64,000 bases of DNA from an uncultured Bacilli bacterium (GTDB taxonomy: Bacteria; Bacillota_I; Bacilli_A; RF39; UBA660), in the NCBI GenBank assembly GCA_934176955.1, contig CAKPOS010000001.1, forward strand, positions 1 through 64,000, read 5' to 3'. The position numbers were made by a program, and so were the translations under genes. The notes beneath the pieces are model-generated. The model made no database searches. It saw only the letters and a program-made list of their open reading frames with translations, and was not told where the DNA came from. Numbering within the stretch: the stretch's first letter is position 1; every line of letters begins with the position of its first letter. This document shows, one piece after another, positions 60,781 to 64,000 of the stretch.

Positions 60781-60811
60781 AGTTAACTATTTTTTTAGTT
60801 AATTCTTTTTT
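60780..60811 (+). terminator. Terminator before miaA
   Basis: GAGTTAACTA and TAGTTAATTC form a stem around a T6 loop, followed by T7. Confidence 0.75.
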
Positions 60812-60829
60812 TATTAAGGAGGATTATGG

Positions 60830-61729
60830 ATGAAAGTTATTGTTATTACTGGTCCTACAGGAGTAGGAAAAACAAAATTATCAATTTCTATTGCCAAAAA
60901 ATATCATGGAGAAATTATTAATGCTGATGCTATGCAAGTATATAAAGATTTAAATATAGGTACAGCAAAAATTACAGAAGAAGAAAAAGAAGGAGTTTTT
61001 CATCATTTATTTGATATCAAGAATGTTTCGGAAGAATATTCAATTTATGATTATCAAAAAGATTGTCGAAAAAAAATAGAAGAAATTTTTCAAAGAGGAC
61101 ATGTCCCTATTTTAGTTGGAGGAACAGGCTTATATATTAAATCTGCCCTTTATGACTATCATTTTTCTTCTCATGAACAAGAAAAAAGAGAAAAATATGA
61201 AGACAAATCTTTATCAGAGTTAAATCAAATTTTAAAAGAAATCGATCCAAAAGGTGCATCAAGTATTGATTGTTATAATAAAAGAAGAGTGATTAATGCT
61301 ATTATTTATTATCAAGAAAATGGAAAATCTATTGTAACTAACCAAACGAATCAACTTCTTTATGATAGTATCTTTATTGGCCTTACTACAAATCGAGAAA
61401 ATTTATATCAAATCATTAACAAACGAGTAGATAAAATGATAGATAATGGTCTTATTGAAGAAGCAAAAAGTTTTTATGAAAAAAAGATTTTTTCTAAGCC
61501 TTTATTAGGAGGAATTGGTTATAAAGAGTTGTATTCTTATTTTGAAGGAAAAATTTCTGATGTGGAGGCAATTGATTTGATTAAAAGAAATTCTAGACGA
61601 TATGCCAAGAGACAGTATACTTTTTTTAGAAATCAATTAGATATTCAGTGGTTTTCTACTAACTATGAAAACTTTTCAAAGACAGTAGAAGAAGTATCTT
61701 CTTATCTTAATGATAGGATAGTAAAATAG
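60830..61729 (+). CDS. miaA: tRNA dimethylallyltransferase
   Basis: 299 residues. Adds the isopentenyl group to A37 of tRNAs reading UNN codons. Walker A GPTGVGKT at 8-15; NADAMQVYKDLNIGTAK, VGGTGLYIKSALYDY and the C-terminal KRNSRRYAKRQYTFFRNQ are family hallmarks. ATG 60830 follows AAGGAGGAT. hfq is not next to it. Confidence 0.96.
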   Translation: MKVIVITGPTGVGKTKLSISIAKKYHGEIINADAMQVYKDLNIGTAKITEEEKEGVFHHLFDIKNVSEEYSIYDYQKDCRKKIEEIFQRGHVPILVGGTGLYIKSALYDYHFSSHEQEKREKYEDKSLSELNQILKEIDPKGASSIDCYNKRRVINAIIYYQENGKSIVTNQTNQLLYDSIFIGLTTNRENLYQIINKRVDKMIDNGLIEEAKSFYEKKIFSKPLLGGIGYKELYSYFEGKISDVEAIDLIKRNSRRYAKRQYTFFRNQLDIQWFSTNYENFSKTVEEVSSYLNDRIVK

Positions 61730-61769
61730 TTATTTTTTTGTTATAATAGAGTTGATTTTTTACAAACTT

Positions 61770-61809
61770 AAAATACTTATTGAGATGGAAGTAAAATTTA
61801 AGTATTTTT
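61770..61809 (+). terminator. miaA terminator
   Basis: AAAATACTTA (61770-61779) pairs with TAAGTATTTT (61799-61808); an 18-nt loop separates them and the T run closes it. Confidence 0.65.
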
Positions 61810-61832
61810 GTAAATAAAGAAAAGAGGTTTTT

Positions 61833-62909
61833 ATGAAAAAGGTAGTTATTGGGATGAGTGGTGGCGTAGATAGTTCTGTTGCTGCTTTATTATTAAAAAA
61901 ACAAGGTTATGAAGTCATTGGTTTATTTATGCGAAACTGGGATAGTTCTATTAATAATGATTATTTAGGTAACCCTAATTTAGATCATTCTATTTGTCCT
62001 CAAGAAGAAGATTATAATGATGCTAAGGCTGTATGTGAAAAATTAGAAATTCCTTTACATCGTGTTGATTTTGTAAAAGAATATTGGGATTATGTTTTTA
62101 CTTACTTCTTAGATGAATTAAAAAAGGGAAGAACGCCAAATCCTGATGTTATGTGTAATAAATATATTAAATTTGATTTATTTATCAAAGAAGCTTTGAA
62201 GTTGGGGGCTGATTATATTGCTACAGGACATTATGCTAGAATAAAAGATGGAAAGTTACTTAGAGCGGTAGATTTAAATAAAGATCAAACTTATTTTTTA
62301 GCTTATGTTAATCGTGAAAAATTCTCTAATGTATTATTCCCTATTGGAGATTTAGAAAAACCTATGGTAAGAAAAATAGCTGAAGAGAATGGATTGATTA
62401 CTGCAAAAAAGAAGGACTCTACAGGAATATGTTTTATTGGAGAAAGAAACTTTACCCAGTTTTTAGAGAATTATTTACCTAATCAACCTGGAGATATTAT
62501 TGATATTGATACAAAAGAAAAGGTTGGAGAACATATTGGTTTAATGTATTATACCATTGGACAGAGAAGGGGACTTCATTTAGGAGGACATCATGAAAAA
62601 AGCTATGTTGCATTAAAAGATTTAGAACATAATATTTTATATGTTGCTAGTGGAAATGAAAATTGCTATTTATATTCTAATAAAGCAATTATTGAAGATT
62701 TTAACTTTTTAACAGATGATCGTCCCAAAAAATGTACATGTAAGTTTAGATATCGTTCTCATGATGTAGAAATTCAAGTTACTTATTTAGAAAATGGTGA
62801 TTTAGAGTTACATTATGACCAGGCAAAGGCTGTAACTCCAGGACAATTTTGTTGTTTATATCAAAATGATGTATGTTTAGGTGGGGGAATTATTAAAGAA
62901 GTATTTTAA
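61833..62909 (+). CDS. mnmA: tRNA-specific 2-thiouridylase MnmA
   Basis: 358 residues. Thiolates U34 of tRNA-Lys, -Glu and -Gln. PP-loop GMSGGVDSSVAALLL at 7-21, catalytic Cys in PDVMCNKYIKF and in DSTGICFIGERNF, and the C-terminal beta barrel (MYYTIGQRRGLHLGG). ATG 61833 follows AAAGAGG. Sulfur would come from a cysteine desulfurase encoded elsewhere. Confidence 0.96.
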   Translation: MKKVVIGMSGGVDSSVAALLLKKQGYEVIGLFMRNWDSSINNDYLGNPNLDHSICPQEEDYNDAKAVCEKLEIPLHRVDFVKEYWDYVFTYFLDELKKGRTPNPDVMCNKYIKFDLFIKEALKLGADYIATGHYARIKDGKLLRAVDLNKDQTYFLAYVNREKFSNVLFPIGDLEKPMVRKIAEENGLITAKKKDSTGICFIGERNFTQFLENYLPNQPGDIIDIDTKEKVGEHIGLMYYTIGQRRGLHLGGHHEKSYVALKDLEHNILYVASGNENCYLYSNKAIIEDFNFLTDDRPKKCTCKFRYRSHDVEIQVTYLENGDLELHYDQAKAVTPGQFCCLYQNDVCLGGGIIKEVF

Positions 62910-62927
62910 TTTTACTTGACATTTTAC

Positions 62928-62955
62928 TTGACATAATCTGTAAACATGATAAAAT
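62928..62955 (+). promoter_or_regulatory. Promoter with duplicated -35 element
   Basis: TTGACA occurs twice within a 12-bp tandem repeat (TTTTACTTGACA at 62910-62921 and 62922-62933). The second, with TAAAAT at 62950-62955 and 16-bp spacing, is the functional-looking pair. Confidence 0.6.
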
Positions 62956-62976
62956 AGAATTAGAGAGGGATGGAAT

Positions 62977-63759
62977 ATGAATACTGTTGATAAAATTAAT
63001 TTAATTTTAAAAAAAACAAATATCTCTAAAGTTAATTTGGCAAAATATTTAGGCGTTTCTAGACAAATGGTATATAATTATTTAGATAGTGATGATTTAA
63101 ATAAGATGCCTGCTGAAAAGTGTCAATTGTTGTTTAATTTATTAGAAGTAAGAAGCTGTGAAGATATTGTAAATAAAGAACTTACTGATGAATATTTACA
63201 ATCTGTTTCTAATAAAGTTTTTAATTATAAAAAAATTCCTTCAAAGAAAGAAGAAGTGATTGAACTTTCTGGATTAAAGAAAGAAGAACAAGAAATTATA
63301 TCTGATATTGTTTTTCTTTTAAAAGAAATGTTAAATGAAAATAAAACGAAAGAGAGTTATATTACTTTAAAGTATTTATATCATTTTATTCAGTCATTGG
63401 CAAATATGAAGGAAGCAAAATATATATTAGGATACATTGCCAAAAATAATGGTTATTTAAAATATAATGTGTATGATTTTAATGAAGAAAATCAATTTAT
63501 TTTTGAAAGCATTATGTATTCTGCAATGACTTTATATACAAATGGTGGCGCTTCAAGAAGTAAGTTAGCCGAATCACATCGTAGATGGGAAGCAGAATTA
63601 GAGAGAAAAAATGAAGAGAAATTAAGTCGTACACAGGAATTGAATACTGCTAAAGTACAAGCACTAAGAGAACTTGGATATACAGAGATTAATGAAAGAA
63701 ATGCTAGTGAAGTGTTTGATAAGATAGCAGAAATTCAATCTAGAAATGATAAGTATTAA
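62977..63759 (+). CDS. HTH-domain protein of unknown role
   Basis: 260 residues. The N-terminal helix-turn-helix (about 15-38, ISKVNLAKYLGVSRQMVYNY) is Cro/C1-like. The middle (about 95-185) is helical; the C-terminal 70 residues are a highly charged helix (SHRRWEAELERKNEEKLSRT). It follows mnmA but has its own promoter and GAGAGGGATGG ribosome site. Possibly a DNA-binding regulator; no target is evident. Confidence 0.75.
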   Translation: MNTVDKINLILKKTNISKVNLAKYLGVSRQMVYNYLDSDDLNKMPAEKCQLLFNLLEVRSCEDIVNKELTDEYLQSVSNKVFNYKKIPSKKEEVIELSGLKKEEQEIISDIVFLLKEMLNENKTKESYITLKYLYHFIQSLANMKEAKYILGYIAKNNGYLKYNVYDFNEENQFIFESIMYSAMTLYTNGGASRSKLAESHRRWEAELERKNEEKLSRTQELNTAKVQALRELGYTEINERNASEVFDKIAEIQSRNDKY

Positions 63760-63780
63760 ATCGTTAGGATGATATTATTC

Positions 63781-63870
63781 ATGAATCTTATTTTCTTACC
63801 ATTTAAAATTTTATTTGCTATTATCTTTTTTCCTTTTAAGATTGTTTTTAAACTGCTTGGAATTCGATGA
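63781..63870 (+). CDS. 29-residue hydrophobic peptide
   Basis: ATG 63781 (or in-frame ATG 63769) after AGGATGAT; the stop is TGA at 63868-63870. It reads as two short amphipathic/hydrophobic segments with internal repeats (FLPFKILFAIIFFPFKIVFK), lacking any soluble part. Could be a membrane peptide, including a type I toxin-like product, or spurious. No antisense RNA promoter was found. Confidence 0.35.
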   Translation: MNLIFLPFKILFAIIFFPFKIVFKLLGIR

Positions 63871-63888
63871 TAACATTGAGCAAATACT

Positions 63889-64000
63889 GATTCTTCGAAA
63901 TTCAGTAGACCTAACAAAAAGTATTCGTTATAAATTAACTTAATATTTATTTGAATTTTTTTAAAAATGATTTAGTTTTTTTAAATTTTAAGAAATAAAA
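63889..64000 (+). mobile_element. Divergent ISL3-like terminal inverted repeat at the right edge
   Basis: GATTCTTCGAAATTCAG at 63889-63905 and the following AGACCTAA align with the 28-bp terminal repeat at 42426 with about eight mismatches in 32. The interior differs from the intact copy. It may be the left end of a related element continuing past the window or a solo relic. Confidence 0.5.

Noticed and set aside
1..64000. Mycoplasma-type genetic code (TGA as Trp), suggested by the low GC
   Set aside because: Trp is TGG in every conserved motif, and TGA ends several genes at the expected family length, for example the MMPL gene at 12334.

Overview
The window reads as chromosome of a low-GC, Gram-positive-type bacterium (Bacillota/Bacilli-like). 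Coding and non-coding DNA are strongly AT-rich, Trp is always TGG and TGA is used as a stop, so this is code 11 and not the Mycoplasma code. Ribosome-binding sites are purine-rich, starts are ATG/TTG/GTG, and extended -10 promoters are common. Endospore markers are present: SpoIIP, an alpha/beta-type small acid-soluble spore protein with a sigma-G-like promoter, and a DD-carboxypeptidase/SpmA/SpmB cluster in the Bacillus order. I infer an uncultured, probably gut-associated, spore-forming Bacilli lineage; the species cannot be fixed from the sequence.

Layout. 1-2838: two divergently transcribed prepilin-like surface proteins, one with tandem InlB/Listeria-Bacteroides-type repeats that run off the left edge. 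2853-9260: phosphoglycerate mutase, VanY-type carboxypeptidase, Bax-inhibitor-like membrane protein, GH25-like wall protein and pyruvate kinase. 9299-13926: an ATPase remnant, then a TetR regulator facing an MMPL exporter and its heptad-repeat partner. 14362-16977: a membrane-anchored protein with three about 220-residue repeats, each carrying a GC-rich, A-poor, highly divergent cassette next to an invariant 24-bp block. This is the most unusual object in the window and resembles a target of a diversity-generating retroelement or another cassette-exchange system. 17041-25650: envelope genes (S11 carboxypeptidase, SpoIIP, LCP protein), a frameshifted small gene, and a short Rel (p)ppGpp enzyme behind a leader peptide and attenuator. 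25704-36351: ABC-F ATPase, a repeat protein, a cluster of decayed genes, a FemXAB-type transferase, Ddl, RuvA, SASP and ThiI. 36690-42401: nitroreductase, Phe T-box, pheST and trpS.

42426-47671 is an accessory island: a complete ISL3-family element sits inside the former trpS terminator hairpin, followed by a YhcG/DUF1016 nuclease gene with one nonsense codon, a fused HAD-nucleotidase/nucleoside-hydrolase gene, an HD-domain hydrolase, and a second copy of the IS left end in direct orientation. 47799-64000 returns to core genes: dacB-spmA-spmB, tRNA-Arg, a thioester/Cna-B adhesin, HAD nucleotidase-ruvX-DUF1292-mltG, ppdK, unknown genes, an HD protein, miaA, mnmA, and an HTH protein. The right edge carries a divergent ISL3-like terminal inverted repeat.

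Functional threads: lower glycolysis (gpmI, pyk, ppdK) with both pyruvate kinase and pyruvate phosphate dikinase; cell-wall building and trimming (ddl, FemXAB, mltG, three carboxypeptidases, LCP, SpoIIP); tRNA charging and modification (pheST, trpS, thiI, miaA, mnmA); and exposed, repetitive surface proteins suited to host or phage interaction. Positions and alignments were worked out by eye. Family names are from memory of family motifs, with no database search.
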